From Geminicoccaceae bacterium (lineage in GTDB: Bacteria > Pseudomonadota > Alphaproteobacteria > Geminicoccales > Geminicoccaceae), in contig JAGREZ010000005.1 in assembly GCA_020446285.1 (NCBI GenBank), forward strand, positions 1-5,117: DNA of 5,117 nt, written 5' to 3'. The position numbers were made by a program, and so were the translations under genes. Below, piece after piece: positions 1 through 5,117 of this stretch (the stretch's first letter is position 1; every line of letters starts with the position of its first letter). Under the pieces are notes generated by a model. That model was not told the origin of the DNA and ran no database searches. It worked only from the letters and a program-made list of their open reading frames with translations.

Positions 1-217
1 CTTCAACAACTATCGGCCGCAGTTCTTCTTCCGGACCACGGATGTCACCGGGACGATCCAGTTGCCGGAGGAGACCGAGATGGTGATGCCGGGCGACAAT
101 GTGACGATGGATGTCGAGCTGATCGCCCCCATCGCCATGGAGCAGGGCCTCCGCTTCGCCATCCGCGAAGGCGGACGCACCGTCGGCGCAGGCGTCGTCG
201 CCAGCATCGAGGATTGA
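1..217 (+). CDS. tuf: Elongation factor Tu, C-terminal part (5' end outside window)
   Basis: EF-Tu is the GTPase that carries aminoacyl-tRNA to the ribosomal A site. Only the last 71 codons are present; the first whole codon is at base 2 and the TGA stop is at 215-217. The visible part is most of domain 3, the β-barrel that contacts tRNA and EF-Ts. It includes the family-typical [13 protein letters not shown] near the start, EMVMPGDN in the middle and [16 protein letters not shown] near the end. Aligned by eye with E. coli EF-Tu, the fragment covers about residues 323-393. Positions linked to elfamycin response there (Gln329, Arg333, Thr334, Ala375) keep the sensitive-type residues. Its stop lies 29 bases before rpsJ on the same strand, as expected where the str and S10 clusters are joined. 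Whether the genome has a second tuf copy cannot be seen here. Confidence 0.97.
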   Translation, partial: FNNYRPQFFFRTTDVTGTIQLPEETEMVMPGDNVTMDVELIAPIAMEQGLRFAIREGGRTVGAGVVASIED

Positions 218-246
218 GAGAAGCGCGGATTTAGGGACCGTCAAAG

Positions 247-555
247 ATGGACACTCAAAATATACGCATCCGCCTGAAGGCTTTCGATCACCGCGTGCTG
301 GATCAGTCGGTGCGGGAAATCGTTGGCACGGCGAAGCGAACGGGCGCTGCTGTGCGCGGTCCCATTCCGCTACCCAACCGCATTGAGCGATTTACGGTCA
401 ACCGTGGTCCTCATGTGGACAAGAAGAGCCGTGAACAGTTCGAGGTTCGGACGCACAAGCGGCTTCTGGACATTGTCAATCCGACCCCGCAGACGGTGGA
501 CGCGCTCATGAAGCTCGACCTGGCGTCCGGTGTCGACGTCGAGATCAAGCTTTAG
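247..555 (+). CDS. rpsJ: 30S ribosomal protein S10 (NusE)
   Basis: S10 is a protein of the 30S head and, as NusE, also joins NusB in transcription antitermination complexes. The product has 102 residues, close to the 103 of E. coli. It has the typical N-terminal strand [11 protein letters not shown] (residues 6-16), the [15 protein letters not shown] segment (29-43) and the C-terminal [10 protein letters not shown] (83-92). The long loop at about 46-67 is the one that inserts into the 30S head and is exchanged for NusB contact. Val57, linked to tigecycline response in other bacteria, is the usual residue. The ATG start is supported by the family N-terminus and a modest AGGGA at 233-237, nine bases upstream. 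It is the first gene of the S10 operon proper and lies 10 bases before rplC. Confidence 0.98.
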   Translation: MDTQNIRIRLKAFDHRVLDQSVREIVGTAKRTGAAVRGPIPLPNRIERFTVNRGPHVDKKSREQFEVRTHKRLLDIVNPTPQTVDALMKLDLASGVDVEIKL

Positions 556-557
556 GG
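554..557 (+). promoter_or_regulatory. Ribosome binding site deciding the rplC start
   Basis: AGGG overlaps the TAG stop of rpsJ and lies eight bases before the ATG at 566. A second G-rich piece (GGGA at 559-562) is closer than usual. The position supports the start at 566 over the upstream in-frame ATG at 530. Confidence 0.6.
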
Positions 558-565
558 CGGGAACG

Positions 566-1285
566 ATGAGAACCGGCTTGATAGCAAAAAAAGTGGGCAT
601 GACGCGTGTATTCGGCGTGGATGGAAGTCACACGCCGGTTACCGTGCTGCAGGTCAGCGATTGTGAGGTCGTTGCCGTGCGGACGCCGGAAAAGGACGGC
701 TACAGTGCTGTTCAGCTCGGTGTCGGCCAGGCCAAGACGAAGAACGTTTCCAAAGCCATGCGCGGGCATTTCGCCAAGGCGAAAGTAGAGCCCAAGCGCA
801 AGCTCTGGGAATTTCGAGTGACCGACGATGCACTCCTTGAAGTCGGTTCAACCCTGCATGTCGGTCATTTCGTTGCCGGCCAGCATGTCGATATCGCCGG
901 TACCAGCCACGGCAAGGGATTTGCCGGTGCGATGAAACGGCATGGGTTCGGCGGTCTTCGTGCAAGTCATGGTGTTTCGATCTCGCATCGTGCGCATGGT
1001 TCCACCGGTCAGTGCCAGGATCCCGGCAAGGTTTTCAAGGGCAAGAAGATGGCGGGTCAGATGGGCGCCACTTCGGTGACCATGCAGAATCTCGAGGTCT
1101 TCGGCGTTGACCCGGAACAGGGGCTGATCCTGGTTCGGGGCGGCGTTCCGGGAGCCAAGGGCGGTTTTGTCCGGGTTACGGACGCCAAGAAGAAGGCGCT
1201 TCCCAAGAATGCACCCTATCCGGCAGCTATCGTGCATCGCGGTGAACAGCTTGAGGTGTACGAAGTCGGCGAGGATGAGGAGTAA
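566..1285 (+). CDS. rplC: 50S ribosomal protein L3
   Basis: L3 is an early-assembling 23S rRNA-binding protein whose extended loop reaches toward the peptidyl-transferase centre. The product has 239 residues. I chose the ATG at 566, not the in-frame ATG at 530, because [16 protein letters not shown] is the standard family N-terminus, while the extra 12 codons overlap rpsJ and match nothing in L3. An AGGG at 554-557 lies eight bases upstream. The central loop has [16 protein letters not shown] (115-130) and [20 protein letters not shown] (145-164). Gln151 in it aligns with E. coli Gln150, the target of the methyltransferase PrmB. The protein is about 30 residues longer than E. coli L3, because of a C-terminal extension ending in acidic GEDEE. 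Such extensions are common in alphaproteobacteria. rplD follows after three bases. Confidence 0.97.
   Translation: MRTGLIAKKVGMTRVFGVDGSHTPVTVLQVSDCEVVAVRTPEKDGYSAVQLGVGQAKTKNVSKAMRGHFAKAKVEPKRKLWEFRVTDDALLEVGSTLHVGHFVAGQHVDIAGTSHGKGFAGAMKRHGFGGLRASHGVSISHRAHGSTGQCQDPGKVFKGKKMAGQMGATSVTMQNLEVFGVDPEQGLILVRGGVPGAKGGFVRVTDAKKKALPKNAPYPAAIVHRGEQLEVYEVGEDEE
1278..1282 (+). promoter_or_regulatory. Ribosome binding site of rplD
   Basis: AGGAG lies six bases before the rplD ATG, inside the last Glu codons of rplC. The acidic tail of L3 (GAT GAG GAG) thus doubles as the Shine-Dalgarno sequence of the next gene. Confidence 0.75.
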
Positions 1286-1288
1286 GTC

Positions 1289-1909
1289 ATGCAGGTAGAG
1301 GTCAGGAACCTCGCCGGCGAGTCGGTCGGCACTGCCGATCTGAGCGATACGGTGTTTGGGCTGGATGTGCGCGAGGACATCCTGCATCGGGTCGTCCGCT
1401 GGCAGCTCGCAAGGCGTAGGGCCGGTACACACAAGGTCAAGGGCCGCAGTGAAGTAGCGGGTTCGACTGCGAAGATCTACAAGCAGAAGGGAACCGGTCG
1501 GGCTCGCCATGGTTCGAAGCGCGGTACGATGTTTCGCGGCGGTGGTATCATCTTCGGCCCGACGCCGCGTGATCACGGTTTTGCTTTGCCGAAAAAGATC
1601 CGCAAGCTTGGCTTGCGGACCGCACTTTCGAGCAAGGCGAAGGATGGCAAGCTGATCCTGATCGATGCGGCACAGCTCGGTGAACCGAAGACGAAGGTTC
1701 TTCGCAGATCGCTTGAGGGGCTTGGATTGAGCTCTGTTCTGTTCGTCGTTGCGGGTGAAGCCGAGCGCAACTTTGCGCTGGCCAGTCGCAACCTGCCGCT
1801 GGTTGATGTCCTGTCGCAGGAAGGGGCGAACGTGTATGACATTCTCCGTCACGATACGCTCGTGTTGACGCAGGATGCTGTCGGGCTTCTTGAGGAGAGG
1901 CTCCAGTGA
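1289..1909 (+). CDS. rplD: 50S ribosomal protein L4
   Basis: L4 binds 23S rRNA domain I early in assembly, and its long loop forms part of the exit-tunnel constriction with L22. The product has 206 residues against 201 in E. coli. Its globular part begins with [16 protein letters not shown] (26-41). The tunnel loop follows, with [12 protein letters not shown] (65-76) and [10 protein letters not shown] (82-91). Lys67 aligns with E. coli Lys63, a known macrolide-resistance site, and is unchanged. [21 protein letters not shown] (100-120) is also typical. In E. coli and relatives L4 represses this operon through a leader before rpsJ; no such leader is evident here, so that role cannot be assumed. 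The gene lies three bases after rplC and overlaps rplW by four bases. Confidence 0.98.
   Translation: MQVEVRNLAGESVGTADLSDTVFGLDVREDILHRVVRWQLARRRAGTHKVKGRSEVAGSTAKIYKQKGTGRARHGSKRGTMFRGGGIIFGPTPRDHGFALPKKIRKLGLRTALSSKAKDGKLILIDAAQLGEPKTKVLRRSLEGLGLSSVLFVVAGEAERNFALASRNLPLVDVLSQEGANVYDILRHDTLVLTQDAVGLLEERLQ
1892..1900 (+). promoter_or_regulatory. Strong ribosome binding site for the GTG start of rplW
   Basis: GAGGAGAGG ends five bases before the GTG at 1906. It is among the best Shine-Dalgarno matches in the window. It supports GTG as the start, since no ATG is available at the right place in this frame. Confidence 0.8.
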
Positions 1910-2202
1910 GCGTCCAGGCACAACATTACGATGTCATTCTTTCGCCAGTGATCACCGAGAAGTCGACCAGGGTTTCCGAATTCAATCAGGTCGTGTTTCG
2001 GGTTCGCACGGATGCGAGCAAGCCGGAAATCAAGGCGGCGGTCGAGAAGATCTTCGGTGTCACGGTCGAGGCAGTGAACACGCTGGTGCAGAAAGGGAAG
2101 ACCAAGCGGTTCCGTGGTCGTCTCGGGCGGCGTTCTGATGTCAAGAAAGCCATCGTGACGCTGGCCGAAGGTCAGTCGATCGACGTGACGACGGGAGTTT
2201 GA
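1906..2202 (+). CDS. rplW: 50S ribosomal protein L23
   Basis: L23 sits at the exit of the polypeptide tunnel and is the main docking site for trigger factor and the signal recognition particle. The product has 98 residues, the usual length. It shows SPVITEKST (13-21), in which Glu18 matches the Glu18 of E. coli L23 that contacts trigger factor. [12 protein letters not shown] (41-52) and the basic [19 protein letters not shown] (64-82) are also family-typical. The start is GTG, the only non-ATG start among the visible starts. It overlaps the rplD stop as GTGA, so ribosomes ending L4 can restart directly. The family N-terminus and a strong Shine-Dalgarno support it. rplB begins four bases after the stop. 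Confidence 0.97.
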   Translation: MSVQAQHYDVILSPVITEKSTRVSEFNQVVFRVRTDASKPEIKAAVEKIFGVTVEAVNTLVQKGKTKRFRGRLGRRSDVKKAIVTLAEGQSIDVTTGV

Positions 2203-2206
2203 TGGT

Positions 2207-3049
2207 ATGGCATTGAAAACATACAAGCCAACGAGTCCTTCCCGGCGAGAACTGGTGACGGTCGATCGAAGCGGACTCTACAAGGGCAAGCCTGTCAAGA
2301 AACTCACCGAAGGGCTCTCCAAATCCGGTGGCCGCAACAATCAGGGACGGACGACCGTCTGGTGGCGCGGCGGTGGTCACAAGCGCACTTACAGAATCAT
2401 TGATTTCAAACGCAACAAGTTTGATGTCGTGGCGAGAGTAGAGCGGCTTGAATATGATCCGAACCGAACCGCGTTCATCGCATTGCTCACTTATGAGGAC
2501 GGTGAACAGGCGTACATTCTCGCTCCGCAGCGCTTGCAGGAAGGGGATGCCGTTATTGCTTCGGCGCGTGTCGATGTGAAGCCTGGCAATGCCGCACCGC
2601 TGAGCGGTATTCCGATCGGTACGATCGTTCATGCTATCGAGCTTAAACCGGGAAAAGGCGCACAGCTGGCCCGGTCAGCTGGTACTTATGCACAGATCGT
2701 TGGTCGTGACGGCGACTATACGCAGATCCGGCTCGGTTCCGGGGAGATCCGTGTTGTCGCATCGCGCTGCATGGCTTCGATCGGGGCGGTATCCAATCCG
2801 GACCATCAGAACATCAACCTTGGAAAAGCCGGGCGCAAGCGTTGGCTGGGCAAGCGTCCGCATGTGCGCGGTGTGGTGATGAACCCGATCGATCACCCGC
2901 ATGGCGGTGGTGAAGGGCGAACATCAGGTGGGCGTCATCCGGTGACTCCCTGGGGCAAGCCCACCAAGGGACGTCGGACCCGTTCGAACAAGAAGACCGA
3001 CACCTTCATCATCCGCAGTCGCCATGTCGCCAAGAAGAGAGGAGGCTGA
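2207..3049 (+). CDS. rplB: 50S ribosomal protein L2
   Basis: L2 is a large, highly conserved 23S rRNA-binding protein needed for subunit joining and a fully active peptidyl-transferase centre. The product has 280 residues (E. coli 273). In order it shows [13 protein letters not shown] (38-50), the [17 protein letters not shown] stretch (55-71), [14 protein letters not shown] (81-94), [19 protein letters not shown] (147-165) and [20 protein letters not shown] (225-244). His230 aligns with the His229 of mature E. coli L2 that is important for activity. The basic tail is typical. Residues 51-53 are VWW, where E. coli has TRH. The ATG at 2207 has GGGAG at 2193-2197, nine bases upstream; a nearby ATG at 2202 opens a frame that stops after four codons. 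Confidence 0.98.
   Translation: MALKTYKPTSPSRRELVTVDRSGLYKGKPVKKLTEGLSKSGGRNNQGRTTVWWRGGGHKRTYRIIDFKRNKFDVVARVERLEYDPNRTAFIALLTYEDGEQAYILAPQRLQEGDAVIASARVDVKPGNAAPLSGIPIGTIVHAIELKPGKGAQLARSAGTYAQIVGRDGDYTQIRLGSGEIRVVASRCMASIGAVSNPDHQNINLGKAGRKRWLGKRPHVRGVVMNPIDHPHGGGEGRTSGGRHPVTPWGKPTKGRRTRSNKKTDTFIIRSRHVAKKRGG
3041..3045 (+). promoter_or_regulatory. Ribosome binding site of rpsS
   Basis: GGAGG, within a longer AGAGGAGG run in the C-terminal Arg-Gly-Gly codons of rplB, lies ten bases before the rpsS ATG. Confidence 0.65.
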
Positions 3050-3055
3050 CGAACA

Positions 3056-3334
3056 ATGCCCCGCGCTGTATGGAAAGGTCCGTTCGTCGACGGTTATCTC
3101 TTCGACAAGGCCGAGAAAGCAAAATCCTCGGGTCGCAACGAGATCATCAAGACATGGTCGAGACGTTCGACCATCATGCCGGATTTCATAGGCCTTACCT
3201 TTGCCGTTTATAACGGCAAGAAGTTCATTCCGGTCTATGTGACCGAGAACATGGTTGGTCACAAGTTTGGCGAGTTCGCTCCGACCCGGACTTACTTCGG
3301 TCATGGCGTCGACAAAAAGTCGAAGAGGAAATAG
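3056..3334 (+). CDS. rpsS: 30S ribosomal protein S19
   Basis: S19 lies in the 30S head, pairs with S13 and contacts the A-site finger and tRNA region between the subunits. The product has 92 residues, as in E. coli. The start reads [33 protein letters not shown] (31-49) and the near-invariant [20 protein letters not shown] (64-83) follow, with the basic tail DKKSKRK. It begins six bases after the rplB stop. A GGAGG at 3041-3045, in the last codons of rplB, serves as Shine-Dalgarno at a spacing of ten. rplV starts two bases downstream. Confidence 0.98.
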   Translation: MPRAVWKGPFVDGYLFDKAEKAKSSGRNEIIKTWSRRSTIMPDFIGLTFAVYNGKKFIPVYVTENMVGHKFGEFAPTRTYFGHGVDKKSKRK

Positions 3335-3336
3335 GA

Positions 3337-3720
3337 ATGGGCAAGCCGAAGCAAGAGAGGCGGCTGGCCGAAAACGAGGCGTCGAGCACTGCGACGCTGG
3401 TTCGCGTGAGTCCGCAGAAGCTCAATGTCGTGGCTGGTATGATCCGTGGGATGGCCGCCGAAAAGGCAGTGATTTCGCTTGAGTTCAGCCAGAAACGGAT
3501 CGCTGGTACGGTCAAGAAGGCGCTTGAGGCAGCTATTGCGAATGCCGAGAACAATCACGGGCTCGACGTGGATCGGCTTGTCGTTGCCGAGGCCAGTGTT
3601 GGCAAGCACATGCTCATGAAGCGTTTTCGACCGCGTGCCCGTGGGCGGGCCAGCCGTGTCGTAAAGCCCTTCAGCAAGCTTCGGATCGTTGTCCGTGAAA
3701 TGAACGAGGAGGCAGCCTGA
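3337..3720 (+). CDS. rplV: 50S ribosomal protein L22
   Basis: L22 touches all 23S rRNA domains, and its long β-hairpin lines the exit tunnel opposite L4. The product has 127 residues, longer than E. coli L22 (110) and normal for alphaproteobacteria, where both ends are extended ([10 protein letters not shown] at the start). It shows [15 protein letters not shown] (24-38), [21 protein letters not shown] (67-87) and the hairpin [18 protein letters not shown] (91-108). Met94-Lys95-Arg96 correspond to the MKR segment whose deletion gives erythromycin resistance in E. coli; it is intact here. A GAGG at 3325-3328, eight bases upstream, serves the ATG. The stop TGA shares its last base with the ATG of rpsC. 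Confidence 0.98.
   Translation: MGKPKQERRLAENEASSTATLVRVSPQKLNVVAGMIRGMAAEKAVISLEFSQKRIAGTVKKALEAAIANAENNHGLDVDRLVVAEASVGKHMLMKRFRPRARGRASRVVKPFSKLRIVVREMNEEAA
3706..3712 (+). promoter_or_regulatory. Strong ribosome binding site of rpsC
   Basis: GAGGAGG lies seven bases before the rpsC ATG, inside the Glu-Glu codons near the end of rplV. With the TGATG stop/start overlap it suggests translational coupling of L22 and S3. Confidence 0.8.
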
Positions 3721-4400
3721 TGGGGCAGAAAGTCAATCCGATCGGGCTTCGTCTCGGTATCAACCGGACCTGGGATTCCAGATGGTATGGTGATGGCGAT
3801 TACGCATCCATGCTGGACGAGGATCTGCGCATCCGAGAATTCCTGCAGAAGCGCCTTGCGCAGGCTGCTCTGAGCCGGATCGTAATCGAACGCCCGGCGA
3901 AGCGGGCGCGGATCACGCTCTACTCGGCTCGTCCCGGCGTGGTTATTGGCAAGAAAGGGCAGGAGATCGAGACTCTCCGCAAGCAGCTTTCGCAGATGTG
4001 CAAGGGCGACGTCCATCTCAACATCGTTGAGGTGCGTAAGCCGGAAATTGACGCGCGACTGGTTGCGGAGAATATCGCCCAGCAGCTTGAACGTCGGGTT
4101 ACCTTCCGGCGGGCGATGAAACGGGCTGTGCAGTCGGCCATGCGGATCGGGGCGCAGGGAATCAAGGTCACCTGCGGTGGTCGCTTGGGAGGTGCGGAGA
4201 TTGCGCGTACCGAGTGGTATCGTGAGGGTCGGGTGCCGCTTCACACGCTTCGGGCGAATGTAGATTTCGGTCGCGCGCGGGCGAATACCGCCTATGGAAC
4301 CTGCGGTATCAAGGTGTGGATCTTCCGAGGCGAGATCATGGAACATGATCCGATGGCCTTCGAGAAGCGAATGAACGAGCAAGGTCCTGGCCGGGGCTAA
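3720..4400 (+). CDS. rpsC: 30S ribosomal protein S3
   Basis: S3 is in the 30S head at the mRNA entry channel and, with S4 and S5, gives the ribosome its mRNA helicase activity. The product has 226 residues (E. coli 233). It opens with [13 protein letters not shown]. The type II KH domain has [15 protein letters not shown] (70-84), with the GKKG loop that binds RNA. Arg130, Arg131 and Lys134 in [10 protein letters not shown] (128-137) align with the E. coli helicase residues Arg131, Arg132 and Lys135. The C-terminal domain has [20 protein letters not shown] (153-172) and ends soon after KVWIFRGEI (198-206). The tail [14 protein letters not shown] resembles those of other alphaproteobacteria. 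rplP follows after 12 bases. Confidence 0.98.
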   Translation: MGQKVNPIGLRLGINRTWDSRWYGDGDYASMLDEDLRIREFLQKRLAQAALSRIVIERPAKRARITLYSARPGVVIGKKGQEIETLRKQLSQMCKGDVHLNIVEVRKPEIDARLVAENIAQQLERRVTFRRAMKRAVQSAMRIGAQGIKVTCGGRLGGAEIARTEWYREGRVPLHTLRANVDFGRARANTAYGTCGIKVWIFRGEIMEHDPMAFEKRMNEQGPGRG

Positions 4401-4412
4401 GGAAACCGATCG

Positions 4413-4829
4413 ATGTTGCAACCGAAGAGAACGAAGTTTCGCAAGGCGCACAAGGGCCGTATTCACGGTCTTGCCAAAGGCGGATCAGCGCTGAATTTTG
4501 GCGCATTTGGGATGAAAGCGACCGAACCGGGACGGATCACCGCCCGTCAGATCGAGGCGGCCCGTCGTGCGATCACACGTCATCTCAAACGCGCGGGACG
4601 TGTGTGGATCCGTATCTTTCCGGACAAGCCGGTATCGAAGAAGCCAGCGGAGGTCCGGATGGGCAAGGGAAAAGGCTCGGTCGAGTTCTGGGTTGCTCCG
4701 GTCAAGCCGGGACGGATCATGTTTGAGATCGACGGGGTGCCGGGCGATCTGGCGGAGGAGGCCATTCGTCGCGGATCCGCAAAGCTTCCGGTCAATACCC
4801 GGTTCATCCGCCGCGTGCAGGAGGTCTGA
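4413..4829 (+). CDS. rplP: 50S ribosomal protein L16
   Basis: L16 sits at the A-site tRNA elbow near the peptidyl-transferase centre and is a late-assembly protein of the 50S subunit. The product has 138 residues (E. coli 136). It starts [19 protein letters not shown] and continues with [21 protein letters not shown] (40-60), [16 protein letters not shown] (63-78), [14 protein letters not shown] (80-93) and the end segment AKLPVNTRF (123-131). Arg82 aligns with the Arg81 of E. coli L16 that is hydroxylated by the oxygenase RoxA (YcfD). Whether this organism has that enzyme is not visible. Only a weak AAGGAAA (4399-4405) precedes the ATG, but the invariant N-terminus fixes the start. rpmC follows after three bases. 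Confidence 0.98.
   Translation: MLQPKRTKFRKAHKGRIHGLAKGGSALNFGAFGMKATEPGRITARQIEAARRAITRHLKRAGRVWIRIFPDKPVSKKPAEVRMGKGKGSVEFWVAPVKPGRIMFEIDGVPGDLAEEAIRRGSAKLPVNTRFIRRVQEV
4820..4824 (+). promoter_or_regulatory. Ribosome binding site of rpmC
   Basis: GGAGG in the last Gln-Glu codons of rplP lies eight bases before the rpmC ATG at 4833, a standard strong Shine-Dalgarno. Confidence 0.75.
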
Positions 4830-4832
4830 TCG

Positions 4833-5051
4833 ATGAAGGCCGGTGAAGTGCGCGCGCAGAGTGTGGATCAGCTGAACGACCAGCTTCTCCAGCTCAAGAA
4901 GGAGCAGTTCAATCTTCGCTTCCAGAAGGCCACGGGGCAGCTGGAAAGCACTTCGCGGATGCGCGAAGTTCGCCGCGATATAGCGCGGATCATGACCGTC
5001 CTGCATGAGCGTCGTCCGACAGAGGGGTCGGCGGCTGGTTCGGTAGGCTGA
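4833..5051 (+). CDS. rpmC: 50S ribosomal protein L29
   Basis: L29 is a small helical protein next to L23 at the tunnel exit, where it contributes to the chaperone and targeting-factor site. The product has 72 residues, a little longer than E. coli L29 (63). It shows the typical helix pair: [20 protein letters not shown] (14-33), then [20 protein letters not shown] (34-53). The extra length is a C-terminal tail after about residue 58, rich in Gly, Ser and Ala, which looks unstructured. The ATG start matches the family N-terminus ([10 protein letters not shown]). rpsQ follows after ten bases. Confidence 0.96.
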   Translation: MKAGEVRAQSVDQLNDQLLQLKKEQFNLRFQKATGQLESTSRMREVRRDIARIMTVLHERRPTEGSAAGSVG

Positions 5052-5055
5052 GGAG
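5051..5055 (+). promoter_or_regulatory. Ribosome binding site of rpsQ
   Basis: AGGAG starts on the last base of the rpmC stop codon and lies six bases before the rpsQ ATG. The gap is otherwise a GA-rich run (GAGAGAGAG). Confidence 0.75.
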
Positions 5056-5061
5056 AGAGAG

Positions 5062-5117
5062 ATGCCTAGGCGCGTTCTGCAGGGAACGGTAGTCAGCGAC
5101 AAGGGCGACAAGACGGT
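5062..5117 (+). CDS. rpsQ: 30S ribosomal protein S17, N-terminal part (3' end outside window)
   Basis: S17 is a primary 16S rRNA-binding protein of the 30S body with an OB-fold. Only 18 complete codons are present, reading MPRRVLQGTVVSDKGDKT, and the window then ends inside codon 19. The fragment matches the first β-strands of S17; E. coli has TLQGRVVSDKMEKS at the equivalent place. The call also rests on context, since rpsQ normally follows rpmC in the S10 operon. The start has a good Shine-Dalgarno six bases upstream. Nothing can be said about the rest of the gene. Confidence 0.93.
   Translation, partial: MPRRVLQGTVVSDKGDKT

Noticed and set aside
530..565. An upstream in-frame ATG that would lengthen L3 by 12 residues
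   Set aside because: The added residues overlap the end of rpsJ and match nothing in the L3 family, while the ATG at 566 gives the standard N-terminus with an upstream Shine-Dalgarno.
848..1921. A 357-codon open frame on the minus strand across rplC and rplD
   Set aside because: It lies antisense to two complete, highly conserved ribosomal genes, and its translation resembles no family I know. Long antisense frames arise easily from the codon bias of moderately GC-rich genes.
2202..2216. An ATG overlapping the rplW stop as a possible rplB start
   Set aside because: This frame reads four codons and then TGA. The ATG at 2207 gives the conserved L2 N-terminus.
3555..4466. A 303-codon open frame on the minus strand across rplV, rpsC and the start of rplP
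   Set aside because: It spans three conserved plus-strand genes and their junctions, and its product is low-complexity and Arg/Leu-rich with no recognisable motif. It is a coding shadow.
4485..5111. A 208-codon open frame on the minus strand across rplP, rpmC and the start of rpsQ
   Set aside because: Same reason: fully antisense to three recognised genes, with no domain and no plausible start context.
1..5117. A hidden novel system, mobile element, CRISPR array or inserted gene within the operon
   Set aside because: Every gap is 29 bases or less, the gene order is canonical, all complete genes are intact, and base composition looks even. There is no unexplained sequence to hold such a system.

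Overview
The window is one stretch of a bacterial translation operon: the str–S10 junction and most of the S10 ribosomal-protein operon, all on the + strand. The order is tuf (3' end), rpsJ, rplC, rplD, rplW, rplB, rpsS, rplV, rpsC, rplP, rpmC, rpsQ (5' end). The gene order is canonical, and every gene encodes a full-length, intact protein except the two cut by the window edges.

The organism is most likely an alphaproteobacterium. From memory of the families, the S10, L3, L22, L16 and L29 sequences carry alphaproteobacterial signatures: the RIHGLAKGG start of L16, the MGKPK start of L22, the RVLQGTVVSDK start of S17, and an L3 longer than that of E. coli. Some features of L2 and L3 recall Sphingomonadales, but I cannot fix the order without a tree. 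Base composition is moderately GC-rich and looks even throughout, with no sign of inserted foreign DNA.

Layout: the last 71 codons of EF-Tu (1-217) are followed by a 29-base gap, the longest non-coding stretch in the window. Eleven ribosomal protein genes then follow with gaps of 12 bases or less. Two junctions overlap: rplD/rplW share GTGA (4 bases) and rplV/rpsC share one base in TGATG. Many starts have clear purine-rich Shine-Dalgarno sequences that lie inside the end of the preceding gene, so translational coupling along a polycistronic mRNA is likely. I see no terminator, promoter, repeat, mobile element, CRISPR array or RNA gene.

The products act together in the ribosome. S3, S10 and S19 belong to the head of the 30S subunit and S17 to its body. 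L2, L3, L4 and L16 surround the peptidyl-transferase region. L4 and L22 line the exit tunnel, and L23 and L29 sit at its outlet. EF-Tu delivers aminoacyl-tRNA. I found no undescribed system here; the findings are small points of regulation and sequence variation with low interest scores.
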